A DNA stretch of 7,196 nucleotides from Mariprofundaceae bacterium (GCA_013139875.1 WSZY01000186.1:1-7196), one strand, 5' to 3'; positions 1 to 6,912 are shown, numbered from the stretch's first letter. Program-made: numbers and translations. Notes: generated from the letters alone by a model not told the origin.

Positions 1-13
1 CAACCAGTGCCAT
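1..13 (-). CDS. 5' end of an unidentified minus-strand gene, cut by the window edge
   Basis: Only the start is visible: an ATG (complement of 11-13) followed by codons for Ala, Leu and Val before the window ends. The call rests on a well-placed Shine-Dalgarno, AGGAG (complement of 20-24), 6 nt before the ATG. The gene lies downstream of the SirB2-like gene on the same strand, with a gap of 78 bases, so the two could be co-transcribed. Four codons cannot identify the product. Confidence 0.4.
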
Positions 14-40
14 ATCCAACTCCTCTGCCGTATATAATCA

Positions 41-57
41 GGGTCTGTTAACAGCCC
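41..57. repeat. Short inverted repeat between two minus-strand genes
   Basis: The 10-bp perfect palindrome CTGTTAACAG (45-54) is flanked by GGG (41-43) and CCC (55-57), giving a near-symmetrical 17-bp site. It lies just after the SirB2-like gene and about 20 bp before the Shine-Dalgarno of the gene starting at 13. It could be an operator for that gene, or a weak hairpin (GGG-CTG / CAG-A-CCC with a TTAA loop). No T-tract follows it, so a strong intrinsic terminator is unlikely. Confidence 0.3.
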
Positions 58-91
58 GTAGTTTCGAAGCGTGAAATACGTGCCGCCAAAG

Positions 92-469
92 TCAAGCCGT
101 AAAGGACCATGGGGTTCTGGTGAGAGCAACAAAAACCATCCCTGCATAAGTCGCCATAGCAGCAATCCATGCGGCCATTTTAACCATTTGACTCCTGCCC
201 CAGTGAAAAGCAACCATGCCAAGAAGAATGTAGAGAAGCAGAAGCATCAGCTTGGCCCCAAGCCATACATCCTCCCATGGCAACTGTTCAGTCAGCCACG
301 CAAGGGTTATTCCGCTGAACAGAAGCACCGTATCAATACTCTCAGCAACCTTTCGCACCCATCTTCTACCTACAAAAGAGGGGTCGTGAAACATGACCGC
401 TCCACGCCCGGCGAAAAAGAGAATGCTCAGGCCCACACAGAACAGATGAATCAGTTTAATCGTTTCCAT
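92..469 (-). CDS. sirB2: SirB2-family small integral membrane protein
   Basis: This 125-residue protein is almost entirely hydrophobic, with four likely membrane helices at about residues 5-27, 42-60, 70-90 and 95-117. The best signature is the stretch RRWVRK (35-40) followed by D46-T47 and LLFSGI (49-54). It matches what I recall of SirB2/YchQ from enterobacteria in spacing, length and four-helix layout. SirB was named from effects on Salmonella invasion gene expression, but the biochemical role of SirB2 is not established. It should lie in the inner membrane, as no cleaved signal peptide is evident. The ATG is preceded by only a weak purine stretch. The gene is divergent from prfC, with 97 bases between the starts. 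In E. coli sirB2 sits in the prfA-prmC-sirB cluster, so finding it beside another release-factor gene is a curiosity. Family assignment is fairly secure; function is not. Confidence 0.8.
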   Translation of the reverse strand: METIKLIHLFCVGLSILFFAGRGAVMFHDPSFVGRRWVRKVAESIDTVLLFSGITLAWLTEQLPWEDVWLGAKLMLLLLYILLGMVAFHWGRSQMVKMAAWIAAMATYAGMVFVALTRTPWSFTA

Positions 470-566
470 TGATCAGGCCGTTCCATAGTCACAAATATTC
501 AATGTCACACCTCGCCCTGAAGATAGGATAAAGCTACACTCCGCCGCTCTAAGACGCGAGGTAGAG
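470..566 (+). promoter_or_regulatory. Divergent intergenic region and prfC leader with possible SD-masking stem
   Basis: This 97-base gap must hold the promoters of both sirB2 (leftward) and prfC (rightward). I see no convincing -35/-10 pair; TAGGAT (526-531) is the best -10-like hexamer toward prfC but has no good -35 partner. A perfect 7-bp inverted repeat, ACCTCGC (509-515) and GCGAGGT (556-562), spans 40 bases. Its right arm contains the GAGG Shine-Dalgarno (558-561) of prfC. If transcription begins before 509, this stem could mask the ribosome binding site; a start near 538 would exclude it. A 7-bp match may also be chance. Confidence 0.25.
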
Positions 567-2159
567 ATGAGTCTGAAACAGGAAGTCGAAAAGCGCCGCA
601 CATTTGGCATTATTTCGCACCCGGATGCCGGTAAAACAACATTGACCGAAAAGCTTCTTCTTTTTGGTGGTGCCATCCAGATGGCCGGTGCTGTGAAAGC
701 CAGAAAGGCGACGCGTCATGCCACCAGTGACTGGATGAAAATCGAGCAGGAGCGTGGCATCTCTGTCGCATCCTCGGTAATGAAATTCAATTATGCTCAT
801 GATGGCCGTGACTTCGAGATTAACCTGCTCGACACCCCCGGCCATCAGGACTTCTCCGAAGACACTTACCGCGTACTCACAGCAGTGGACTCGGCCATGA
901 TGGTGATTGATTCGGGCAATGGTGTTGAACCACAGACTGAAAAGCTGATGGAGGTGTGCCGGATGCGTAACACTCCCATCGTCACCTTCATCAACAAACT
1001 TGACCGGGAGGGTCTTGAGCCGCTTGATATTCTCGCCGAAATTGAAGAGAAGTTACAGATTGAGTGCGCCCCGCTCTCCTGGCCGATTGGTATGGGGAAG
1101 GCATTCAAGGGTGTTTACAGTCTCTATAAAAAGGAGCTTCAGCTCTTCAAAGCCGGAGCGGCTACCAGCAACTTTGAAACGGTAAAGATCACAGATCTGA
1201 ATGACCCGAAACTGGATGAGCTCCTGGGAACTCAGGCCGATGAACTGCGTGAGGAGGTCGAGCTGCTGGAGGGTGCTGCCAATCCGTTTGATCTGGAGCA
1301 CTTCCTCAAGGGCAACCAGACACCGGTATTCTTCGGCAGTGCGATCAACAATTTTGGTGTCAAAGAGCTTCTCGATGCCTTTGTTGAACTTGCACCGCAT
1401 CCGGGGCCGCGTGAAGCCGTAGAGCGCACGGTTGACCCTGAAGAGAAAGATTTCTCAGCCTTTGCCTTCAAGATCCAGGCAAACATGGACCCTGCCCACC
1501 GCGACAGAATTGCCTTTTTCCGCATCTGTTCCGGCAGATTCACCAAAGGTATGACGGTTCGCCATCACCGCCTTGGTAAAGACGTGAAACTGGCTAAAGC
1601 CACTGTGTTCATGGCGCAGGATCGTACCCACGTTGAAGAGGCCTATGCAGGCGATATTATCGGTATCCACAACCACGGTACCATCCGGATTGGTGACACT
1701 TTCACCACCAAAGAACCACTTAAATTTTCCGGTATCCCCAATTTTGCACCGGAAATGTTCCGCCGTATTCGCCTGAAAGACCCGATGAAACGCAAACAGC
1801 TTCATAAGGGGCTGCTCCAGCTCTCTGAAGAGGGTGCGGTACAGGTATTCCGTACCATTCTGGGTGGTGATTACATTCTTGGTGCGATCGGTGTGCTGCA
1901 GTTTGATGTCACCGTTGCGCGGCTGAATGCTGAATACAAGGTGGATGCCGATTACACCGCCACCGACTTTCAGACCGCCCGCTGGATTGAATCAACAGAT
2001 GAGAAGAAACTTGCAGAGTTCAAACGGCTGTTTGAACACAGTCTTGCCGAGGATGCTGATGGTTATCTGACATATCTGGCACCGAGCCTGTGGAAGCTGA
2101 ACTACACCATTGAGCAGTGGCCTGAAATTACATTCCATAAGACGCGCGAACAGGTCTGA
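567..2159 (+). CDS. prfC: Peptide chain release factor 3 (RF3)
   Basis: RF3 is the translational GTPase that removes RF1 or RF2 from the ribosome after peptide release. At 530 residues it is essentially the length of the E. coli protein (529). The G domain shows the P-loop HPDAGKTTL (18-26, G1), the switch I segment QERGIS (61-66), DTPGH (89-93, G3) followed by the RF3-type QDFSEDTYR (94-102), and NKLD (143-146, G4). The stretch [16 protein letters not shown], the middle-domain [14 protein letters not shown] and the C-terminal [17 protein letters not shown] and [10 protein letters not shown] are all characteristic of RF3 rather than EF-G. The ATG is chosen because GAGG (558-561) lies 5 nt upstream and the protein begins like known RF3. 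It is the first gene of a three-gene operon; its TGA overlaps the arfB ATG by one base. No truncation or missing motif is seen. Confidence 0.97.
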   Translation: MSLKQEVEKRRTFGIISHPDAGKTTLTEKLLLFGGAIQMAGAVKARKATRHATSDWMKIEQERGISVASSVMKFNYAHDGRDFEINLLDTPGHQDFSEDTYRVLTAVDSAMMVIDSGNGVEPQTEKLMEVCRMRNTPIVTFINKLDREGLEPLDILAEIEEKLQIECAPLSWPIGMGKAFKGVYSLYKKELQLFKAGAATSNFETVKITDLNDPKLDELLGTQADELREEVELLEGAANPFDLEHFLKGNQTPVFFGSAINNFGVKELLDAFVELAPHPGPREAVERTVDPEEKDFSAFAFKIQANMDPAHRDRIAFFRICSGRFTKGMTVRHHRLGKDVKLAKATVFMAQDRTHVEEAYAGDIIGIHNHGTIRIGDTFTTKEPLKFSGIPNFAPEMFRRIRLKDPMKRKQLHKGLLQLSEEGAVQVFRTILGGDYILGAIGVLQFDVTVARLNAEYKVDADYTATDFQTARWIESTDEKKLAEFKRLFEHSLAEDADGYLTYLAPSLWKLNYTIEQWPEITFHKTREQV

Positions 2160-2575
2160 TGCTTCAGATCACAACACAGATATCGATCCCTGACAGTGAA
2201 ATCGAACTCAGCTTTATTCGCTCATCAGGTCCCGGCGGCCAGAATGTGAATAAGGTGGAAACTGCTGTTCAGCTTCGCTTTGACGACCTTCAGAGCCCAT
2301 CACTACCGAAAGATGTCAGGAAACGTCTGGTTGCCCTCGCCGGGTCGAAGGTGAGTAGCGAGGGGATTCTGACCCTGAAGGCACAACGCCATCGCACCCA
2401 GTATGGTAACAGGAAGGATGCCATTCGCCGCTTCAAGCTGCTCATCGAGCAGGCTGCGATTCGCCCAAAAATACGGCTTCACAAATCAATCCCGAGAAAG
2501 GCCAATGAAAGGCGCCTGACCAGCAAAAAACAGCGCAGTCAGATTAAACGTACTCGTAAAGGTGAGTGGTCCTGA
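2159..2575 (+). CDS. arfB: Ribosome-rescue peptidyl-tRNA hydrolase ArfB (YaeJ)
   Basis: ArfB frees ribosomes stalled on mRNAs lacking a stop codon: its basic tail enters the empty mRNA channel and its GGQ motif hydrolyses the peptidyl-tRNA. The 138-residue protein (E. coli 140) has SSGPGGQNVNK with GGQ at 26-28, the same position as in the E. coli protein. This is followed by the release-factor-like fold (LRFD at 39-42, SSEGILTLKAQRHRTQ at 66-81). A lysine/arginine-rich tail occupies about 101-138 and includes ERRLTSKKQRS, equivalent to the ERRLASKAQKS of E. coli. The missing codon-recognition domain and short length separate it from RF1, RF2 and RF-H. The start overlaps the prfC stop (TGATG) and has only a weak Shine-Dalgarno of its own, which suggests translational coupling to prfC. 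The pairing places rescue and factor recycling under one transcript. Confidence 0.95.
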   Translation: MLQITTQISIPDSEIELSFIRSSGPGGQNVNKVETAVQLRFDDLQSPSLPKDVRKRLVALAGSKVSSEGILTLKAQRHRTQYGNRKDAIRRFKLLIEQAAIRPKIRLHKSIPRKANERRLTSKKQRSQIKRTRKGEWS

Positions 2576-2576
2576 C

Positions 2577-3086
2577 ATGTACGACAGCGAAGAACTTGAG
2601 GAAGAAGGGTCGCACAGACCCAATAAGAGCCAGTTAAAGCGTGAGGCCGATGCTCTCTTCGAGCTAGGAAAGCGGCTCGTGGAACTGGAGAAAAGTACAC
2701 TTCAAAGCCTGGAGCTTCCCAATGAGCTTGCTTCTGCTGTTGATGCTGCCAAGGAGATTCGTTCAAACAATGCGCTTAAACGCCAGTTTAAACTGATCGG
2801 AAAAATGCTCCGCTCCATTGAAACGGAAGGGCTGCAGAAAGTGATTGAAGATCGCGATCTTCAACACCGGAAGGGTGTGGGTGAATTCCATCATGTTGAA
2901 AAGTGGCGCGACAGGCTGATCGCTGAAGGCAATTCAGCAGTGAGTGAGCTCCTTGATCGATATCCGGATGTGGATCGCCAAAGACTGAATCAACTGGTTC
3001 GTAGTGCTGCAAAAGAGGTACAACTTGGAAAGCCACCCAAATCTTCGCGGCAGCTCTTCCGATTTCTGCGTGATGCCATAAAATAA
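2577..3086 (+). CDS. darP: Ribosome biogenesis factor DarP (YjgA, DUF615)
   Basis: DarP binds late pre-50S particles and assists formation of the peptidyl transferase centre in E. coli. The 169-residue, mostly helical protein has an acidic N terminus (residues 3-10), then the family motifs SQLKREA (18-24), RQFKLIGKMLR (69-79), WRDRLI (110-115), DVDRQRLNQLVR (131-142) and KPPKSSRQLFRFLR (152-165), which correspond closely to E. coli YjgA. I chose the ATG at 2577, one base after the arfB stop, because AAAGGTGAG (2558-2566) can act as its Shine-Dalgarno. An in-frame GTG at 2562 would add five residues and overlap arfB by 14 bases, but it lacks a good ribosome binding site. It is the last gene of the prfC-arfB-darP operon and is followed directly by a terminator. 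The whole operon therefore concerns ribosome function. Confidence 0.92.
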   Translation: MYDSEELEEEGSHRPNKSQLKREADALFELGKRLVELEKSTLQSLELPNELASAVDAAKEIRSNNALKRQFKLIGKMLRSIETEGLQKVIEDRDLQHRKGVGEFHHVEKWRDRLIAEGNSAVSELLDRYPDVDRQRLNQLVRSAAKEVQLGKPPKSSRQLFRFLRDAIK

Positions 3087-3095
3087 CCATCCATA

Positions 3096-3135
3096 AAAAA
3101 AGCCCCCAAATACACATGTATAAGGAGGCTTTTTT
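3096..3135. terminator. Bidirectional intrinsic terminator between darP and ssb
   Basis: The arms AAAAAAGCCCCC (3096-3107) and GGAGGCTTTTTT (3124-3135) pair at 11 of 12 positions, giving a G/C core flanked by an A-run and a T-run so that it can work on both strands. It starts 9 bases after the darP stop on the plus strand and 22 bases after the ssb stop (3158) on the minus strand. The loop contains a second small inverted repeat, ATACA and TGTAT. Confidence 0.88.
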
Positions 3136-3157
3136 ACACTATCTGGAATGGTATGGG

Positions 3158-3601
3158 CTAGAACGGGATATCATCATCCACAGGCACATCGCCAAATTCC
3201 GGGCTATCTGCAAACGGATCACTGCCCTTCTGTGGTGCATCACCGGATCCCCCACTTTTCTGTGAACCACCGCCACCACCTTGCGCCTCACCGCGACCGC
3301 CAATCAAATCCAGCTTATCAACAGAAACCTCTACTGAGGTGCGCTTGTTACCATCTTTATCGTCATACTCACGCACTCTGAGTTCGCCGCTAATGGCCAC
3401 CTGGGTGCCTTTGACCAGATACTTTGGCAGACCACCTTCCGCACGTTTGCCAAAAAGAGAGCATCGAATCCAGTTCGTGCCTTTATTGTCGCCAAAACCG
3501 TAATCCACAGCTACGGTAAATGAGCAAATAGCCATGCCCGACTGTGTGAATCGTGTTTCGCAATCCCGTCCAAGACGGCCCGTAAAACTATAGATATTCA
3601 T
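3158..3601 (-). CDS. ssb: Single-stranded DNA-binding protein (SSB)
   Basis: SSB coats single-stranded DNA in replication, recombination and repair, and recruits partners through its C-terminal tip. The 147-residue protein has an OB fold at about 1-101 (FTGRLGRDCETRFT at 6-19, NWIRCSLFGKRAE at 43-55, KGTQVAISGEL at 64-74). A glycine-rich linker follows (about 101-125), and the tail ends in DDDIPF, the conserved tip that binds partners such as PriA, whose gene lies nearby. The N terminus (MNIYSF) and the short linker differ from the E. coli form. It resembles a second SSB type that I recall from various proteobacteria and plasmids, so a paralogue elsewhere is possible. GAGGAG (complement of 3607-3612) lies 5 nt before the ATG. 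The gene follows uvrA by 59 bases on the same strand and ends at the shared terminator. Confidence 0.95.
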   Translation of the reverse strand: MNIYSFTGRLGRDCETRFTQSGMAICSFTVAVDYGFGDNKGTNWIRCSLFGKRAEGGLPKYLVKGTQVAISGELRVREYDDKDGNKRTSVEVSVDKLDLIGGRGEAQGGGGGSQKSGGSGDAPQKGSDPFADSPEFGDVPVDDDIPF

Positions 3602-3660
3602 ACTCTCTCCTCTACAACGCTTAAATCCTGTCTCGCTACCCTAGCAGTCACATTCATCTT

Positions 3661-6474
3661 TTACAGATACTTTTTTAAATATCTCCCTGTCCATGATGCC
3701 TCACAGGCGGCCACCTCTTCAGGTGTGCCGGCAATGACAACATTGCCACCCTTGTCGCCACCTTCCGGGCCCATATCGACAATCCAGTCAGCTGTCTTGA
3801 TTACATCCAGATTATGTTCGATCACCACCACGGTGTTACCACGATCCACCAGTGCATGGAGCACCTCCAGAAGCTTTCTTACATCCTCAAAATGGAGGCC
3901 TGTGGTCGGCTCATCCAGTATGTAGAGCGTATCCCCGGTTGCACGCCTGGCCAGCTCCCTGGAGAGCTTTACACGCTGGGCTTCTCCACCTGAAAGTGTT
4001 GTTGCCGACTGACCAAGATGAATGTAACCCAAGCCCACCTGCTGCAGTGTGCTTAGCCTGTTTTTCAATGCCGGAATCGCATCAAAGAATTCAGTTCCCT
4101 CATCTACCGTCATCTCCAGAACTTCGGCAATGGTTTTGCCCTTATAGCGGACATCCAGCGTCTCCCGATTGTAACGGGAACCCTGACACGACTCACAGTG
4201 AACGTAGACATCCGGAAGAAAATGCATCTCCACCCTGATAATGCCATCGCCCTGGCACGCCTCACAGCGCCCGCCTTTCACATTAAAAGAGAAGCGACCC
4301 GGCTTGTAGCCGCGTGCTCTTGATTCCGGAACAGATGAAAAAAGATCCCGTACCGGTGTAAAGATACCGGTATAGGTGGCCGGATTGGAACGTGGCGTGC
4401 GTCCGATCGGGCTCTGGTCGATATCAATAATTTTATCGAACAACTCTGTACCCGTCAGTTCGGAGTGCGCCCCCACACGTTCGGATATCTGCCGCTTGTT
4501 TCGTGCCAGCCCACGATAAATAGTATCAATGGTAAGCGTCGACTTTCCTGAGCCGGAGACCCCCGTTACACAGGTTAATCGAGCCTGAGGGAAGCCGGCC
4601 GTTATATTTTTCAGGTTATGCTCTGTTGCCCCTTCAACACCCACCATCGGGTGGTCAGCCTCGACTGCTCTGCGCTCAGGTATTCCTACGCTTCTGCGAC
4701 CGGAGAGATAATCAGCAGTCAGAGAGTTTTTTGCTGCAAGAATATTCTTCAGACTCCCCTGAGCAATCACCTCACCACCGTGCTCACCGGCAAGCGGGCC
4801 CATATCAATAATCCAGTCAGCTGTTCGAATGGCATCTTCATCATGCTCAACCACAAGCACCGAATTGCCGAGATCCCGAAGACGTCTCAATGTTGCCAGA
4901 AGCCGGTTATTATCACGCTGATGCAGCCCGATAGACGGTTCATCAAGAATGTAGAGCACCCCCACCAGTGCGGAGCCGATCTGTGTGGCCAGCCTGATGC
5001 GCTGAGCCTCGCCACCGGAGAGTGTTCCGGATGTTCTATCAAGACTCAGGTAATCAAGCCCCACTTCGATCATGAAACCGATACGGCCTGATATCTCCTC
5101 CAGAACTTTTTCAGCAATAGCCTGCTGCTGCTCGGAGAGTGTGAGCGCCTCAACCCACTGCTTTGATTCACGCAGTGGCATCGCCACAATCTCCGGAAGT
5201 GATCTCCCGTTGATCAGCACATGGCGTGCCGCACGGGTCAGACGGCTGCCATGGCAGCTCGGGCAATCAATGGCATTGATATAACGCCCCAGTTCTTCCC
5301 TGACATCATCGGATGTGGTTTCACGGTGTCTGCGTTCAAGATTGGGAATCACACCCTCAAAAGGCCTCTCAACCACACGCTCCTGCATGGAAGTTGAGAA
5401 TCGGAACTTGATTTTATCCCTTCCCGATCCATACAGCAGCATATCTCTCGCCCTCTCAGGAAGCTCTTCAAATGGCGTGCGCATATTAATTTTCAGATAC
5501 TTTGCCACCGCCTCAATGGTCTGAAGATACATGAAAGATTCGCGGCCGGACCATACCTCAATTGCACCCTGTTTTAGTGAGAGAGAGGTGTCAGGTATCA
5601 CAAGGTCAGGATCAAAAATTGTCCGGGTTCCGATACCATCACACTTCGGGCATGCACCAACGGGTGAGTTGAATGAGAAGAGTCTCGGTTCAATTTCAGG
5701 GTATGAAATCCCACAATCCGGACAGGCAAAACGCTCAGAGTACGAGGCAGTCTCATCACCCGACAGGGTCATCATCATGCCATCGCCATACCTGAGTGCT
5801 GTCTCAACTGAATCAGCAAGACGGGTACGAATCCCATCGCGGATCAGCAGACGATCGACCACAAGTTCAATGTCATGTTTGATGTTCTTCTCAAGCAGCC
5901 CTGCATCTTCAAGCGCTAACACCTCGCCATCGATTCGAACACGAACAAAACCATCCTGACCCGCCTTCTCCAATTCCCTGCGAAACTCGCCTTTTTTGCT
6001 GCGCGCAATCGGAGCCAGAATCTGAAGCTTTGTCCCCTCATCCAGAGCCATCAATGTGTCAATAATCTGGCTGGCCGGCTGCGATGTGATTGGTTTGTTG
6101 CAACCATGGCAGTATGGCTGGCCGATACGGGCAAAGAGAAGACGCAGATAATCATAGACCTCTGTGATGGTGCCGACAGTTGAGCGTGGGTTACGACTGG
6201 TCGTCTTCTGCTCAATGGAGATGGCAGGAGAGAGCCCCTCAATGGCATCGACATCCGGCCTCTCCATAATACCGAGAAACTGGCGGGCATAGGTCGAGAG
6301 AGACTCAACATAACGGCGCTGCCCCTCGGCATAGAGTGTATCAAAGGCAAGTGAGGACTTGCCTGATCCTGAAACACCGGTAATTACCACCAACTGCTCA
6401 CGGGGAATGTCCAGACTGATATTTTTAAGATTATGAACCCGTGCGCCCTGTATCGAGATCTGCTTCTCTTTCAT
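3661..6474 (-). CDS. uvrA: Excinuclease ABC subunit A (UvrA)
   Basis: UvrA is the DNA damage sensor of nucleotide excision repair; its dimer finds lesions and loads UvrB. The 937-residue protein (E. coli 940) is complete. The first ATPase has Walker [10 protein letters not shown] (33-41), signature [12 protein letters not shown] (485-496) and Walker [14 protein letters not shown] (507-519). The second has GVSGSGKST (638-646), [12 protein letters not shown] (827-838) and [13 protein letters not shown] (850-862). Zinc-site CxxC pairs are seen at 122/125 with 404/407, 251/254 with 275/278, and 737/740 with 760/763. The ATG at 6474 is preferred because AGGAG (complement of 6480-6484) stands 5 nt upstream and the protein then begins like other UvrAs. 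An upstream in-frame TTG at 6507 would add 11 residues with no such support. No CTG-N10-CAG (E. coli-type LexA box) is visible in the 60 bases upstream. Confidence 0.98.
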   Translation of the reverse strand: MKEKQISIQGARVHNLKNISLDIPREQLVVITGVSGSGKSSLAFDTLYAEGQRRYVESLSTYARQFLGIMERPDVDAIEGLSPAISIEQKTTSRNPRSTVGTITEVYDYLRLLFARIGQPYCHGCNKPITSQPASQIIDTLMALDEGTKLQILAPIARSKKGEFRRELEKAGQDGFVRVRIDGEVLALEDAGLLEKNIKHDIELVVDRLLIRDGIRTRLADSVETALRYGDGMMMTLSGDETASYSERFACPDCGISYPEIEPRLFSFNSPVGACPKCDGIGTRTIFDPDLVIPDTSLSLKQGAIEVWSGRESFMYLQTIEAVAKYLKINMRTPFEELPERARDMLLYGSGRDKIKFRFSTSMQERVVERPFEGVIPNLERRHRETTSDDVREELGRYINAIDCPSCHGSRLTRAARHVLINGRSLPEIVAMPLRESKQWVEALTLSEQQQAIAEKVLEEISGRIGFMIEVGLDYLSLDRTSGTLSGGEAQRIRLATQIGSALVGVLYILDEPSIGLHQRDNNRLLATLRRLRDLGNSVLVVEHDEDAIRTADWIIDMGPLAGEHGGEVIAQGSLKNILAAKNSLTADYLSGRRSVGIPERRAVEADHPMVGVEGATEHNLKNITAGFPQARLTCVTGVSGSGKSTLTIDTIYRGLARNKRQISERVGAHSELTGTELFDKIIDIDQSPIGRTPRSNPATYTGIFTPVRDLFSSVPESRARGYKPGRFSFNVKGGRCEACQGDGIIRVEMHFLPDVYVHCESCQGSRYNRETLDVRYKGKTIAEVLEMTVDEGTEFFDAIPALKNRLSTLQQVGLGYIHLGQSATTLSGGEAQRVKLSRELARRATGDTLYILDEPTTGLHFEDVRKLLEVLHALVDRGNTVVVIEHNLDVIKTADWIVDMGPEGGDKGGNVVIAGTPEEVAACEASWTGRYLKKYL

Positions 6475-6534
6475 GCCGTCTCCTGAACCTGTCTGGAATT
6501 GCCTCAATAGTGGACAACCGGCGCATGCTACAGA

Positions 6535-6601
6535 GTAAGGCGTGAAGAGTAAGGTGTTAGGAGCTCACTTAACCCCTGACACCTCACGCTTAACTCCTTA
6601 C
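6535..6601. repeat. Inverted array of degenerate heptamers (GTnAGGn)
   Basis: On the plus strand four heptamers run head to tail: GTAAGGC (6535-6541), GTGAAGA (6542-6548), GTAAGGT (6549-6555) and GTTAGGA (6556-6562). On the minus strand five more run inward: GTAAGGA (6595-6601), GTTAAGC (6588-6594), GTGAGGT (6581-6587), GTCAGGG (6574-6580) and GTTAAGT (6567-6573). The palindrome GAGCTC (6561-6566) sits at the apex. Folded, each unit pairs with its opposite at roughly five of seven positions, making a long imperfect hairpin. It starts about 60 bases upstream of uvrA. No function can be assigned, and the family is not one I can name with certainty. Confidence 0.75.
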
Positions 6602-6610
6602 CCGTTCCCA

Positions 6611-6685
6611 CCCATGGATGGGTTCACATCACAACCCGGCAGGACAGCCGGGTTGGACGGCTGTAAGCCGCCCGAAGGGGGTTGT
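6611..6685. repeat. Palindromic unit 1 (GC-rich arms)
   Basis: The first palindrome is ACCCA-TGGA-TGGGT (6610-6623). The second hairpin is CAACCCGGC (6632-6640), loop AGGACA (6641-6646), GCCGGGTTG (6647-6655), a perfect 9-bp stem. It continues with GGCT-GTA-AGCC (6659-6669) and CCC-GAA-GGG (6671-6679). Outside the loop and the flanking motifs its sequence is quite unlike units 2 and 3. Confidence 0.75.
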
Positions 6686-6815
6686 CCCATGGATAGAACT
6701 ACATCACAATTTCTCAGGACAGAGACATTCATGGCGTACGTCCTTGTACACCACCCTTTCAAGGCAGTCAGCTGTGCAATTGTAGACGCACTTTAGGGCG
6801 CCCGCAGGGTGTAAG
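6686..6815. repeat. Palindromic unit 2, split by an insertion
   Basis: The first 40 bases (6686-6725) are identical to the start of unit 3, including arm CAATTTCTC and loop AGGACA. The right arm then breaks after GAGA and resumes as AATTG at 6778-6782. After two extra bases (TA) a 29-base stretch (6785-6813) is identical to unit 3 (6861-6889). Near-identity to unit 3 suggests recent duplication, with a gain or loss of the insert. Confidence 0.75.
6726..6777. other. 52-base insertion inside the hairpin arm of unit 2
   Basis: This segment is absent from units 1 and 3 and lies between GAGA (6722-6725) and AATTG (6778-6782), the two halves of the right arm. It holds the small palindromes CGTACG, TGTACA and CAGCTG, but I see no terminal inverted repeats and no obvious target duplication. 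It may be a piece of another repeat family, or the ancestral state lost from unit 3. Confidence 0.5.
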
Positions 6816-6891
6816 CCCATGGATAGAACTACATCACAATTTCTCAGGACAGAGAAATTGGACGCACTTTAGGGCGCCCGCAGGGTGTAGT
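6816..6891. repeat. Palindromic unit 3 (AT-rich arms)
   Basis: The second hairpin is CAATTTCTC (6837-6845... by alignment with unit 2), loop AGGACA (6846-6851) and GAGAAATTG (6852-6860), a perfect 9-bp stem. It is followed by GACGCACTTTAGGG and CCC-GCA-GGG (6877-6885). The first palindrome around TGGA (6820-6823) is degenerate here. This is the intact counterpart of unit 2. Confidence 0.75.
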
Positions 6892-6912
6892 CCCAAGGAT
6901 GGGACTACATCA
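6886..6912. repeat. Truncated unit 4: 10-bp hairpin holding the priA stop codon
   Basis: TGTAGTCCCA (6886-6895), loop AGGA (6896-6899) and TGGGACTACA (6900-6909) form a perfect 10-bp stem, the best form of the first palindrome in the array. The conserved CTACATCA (6905-6912) follows, and then the unit stops where priA coding sequence begins. Read on the minus strand, CTACATCAT supplies the final codons ATG, ATG and TAG of priA. No T-tract follows on the minus strand, so it is not a standard terminator, though it may protect or end the priA transcript. Confidence 0.75.

Larger units (their letters stand above)
6611..6912. repeat. Array of about 75-bp palindromic units (three full, one truncated)
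   Basis: Units start with CCCATGGAT (or CCCAAGGAT) at 6611, 6686, 6816 and 6892; spacings are 75, 130 and 76 bases. Each full unit reads, in order: a first palindrome around TGGA; ACATCA; a second hairpin with the fixed loop AGGACA; GACG; then a short CCC-GNA-GGG hairpin. The second hairpin has 9-bp perfect arms in the first and third units, of different sequence but each self-complementary. The array fills the gap between priA and the heptamer element. It encodes no credible protein. It resembles dispersed extragenic palindromic elements, but I cannot assign it to a named family. Confidence 0.8.

Noticed and set aside
33..38. Perfect TATAAT on the plus strand
   Set aside because: No -35 element lies 16-18 bases upstream, and it would drive antisense transcription into the SirB2-like gene.
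71..472. Open frame of 133 codons on the plus strand opposite the SirB2-like gene
   Set aside because: Its protein is low-complexity and rich in His, Ser and Pro with no family resemblance; the minus-strand frame has clear membrane helices and SirB2 motifs.
1053..1805. Long antisense open frames inside prfC
   Set aside because: They are shadows of a well-conserved coding frame, lack start signals and show no protein-family features.
2562..2576. GTG start for DarP overlapping arfB
   Set aside because: No good Shine-Dalgarno precedes it, while the ATG at 2577 has AAAGGTGAG upstream. The GTG cannot be fully excluded.
3725..5959. Several plus-strand open frames opposite uvrA
   Set aside because: All lie within the intact UvrA frame and have shadow-like compositions without motifs.
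6475..6507. Longer UvrA start at a TTG (6507)
   Set aside because: The ATG at 6474 has an AGGAG 5 nt upstream and gives the usual UvrA N terminus; the extra 11 residues match nothing.
6542..6796. Open frame of 84 codons across the repeat region
   Set aside because: It is composed of the heptamer and palindromic repeats, has no convincing ribosome binding site and resembles no protein.
6611..6912. Possible CRISPR array because of regularly spaced repeats
   Set aside because: The whole 75-base unit repeats with internal hairpins; there are no short constant repeats separated by unique spacers and no cas genes.
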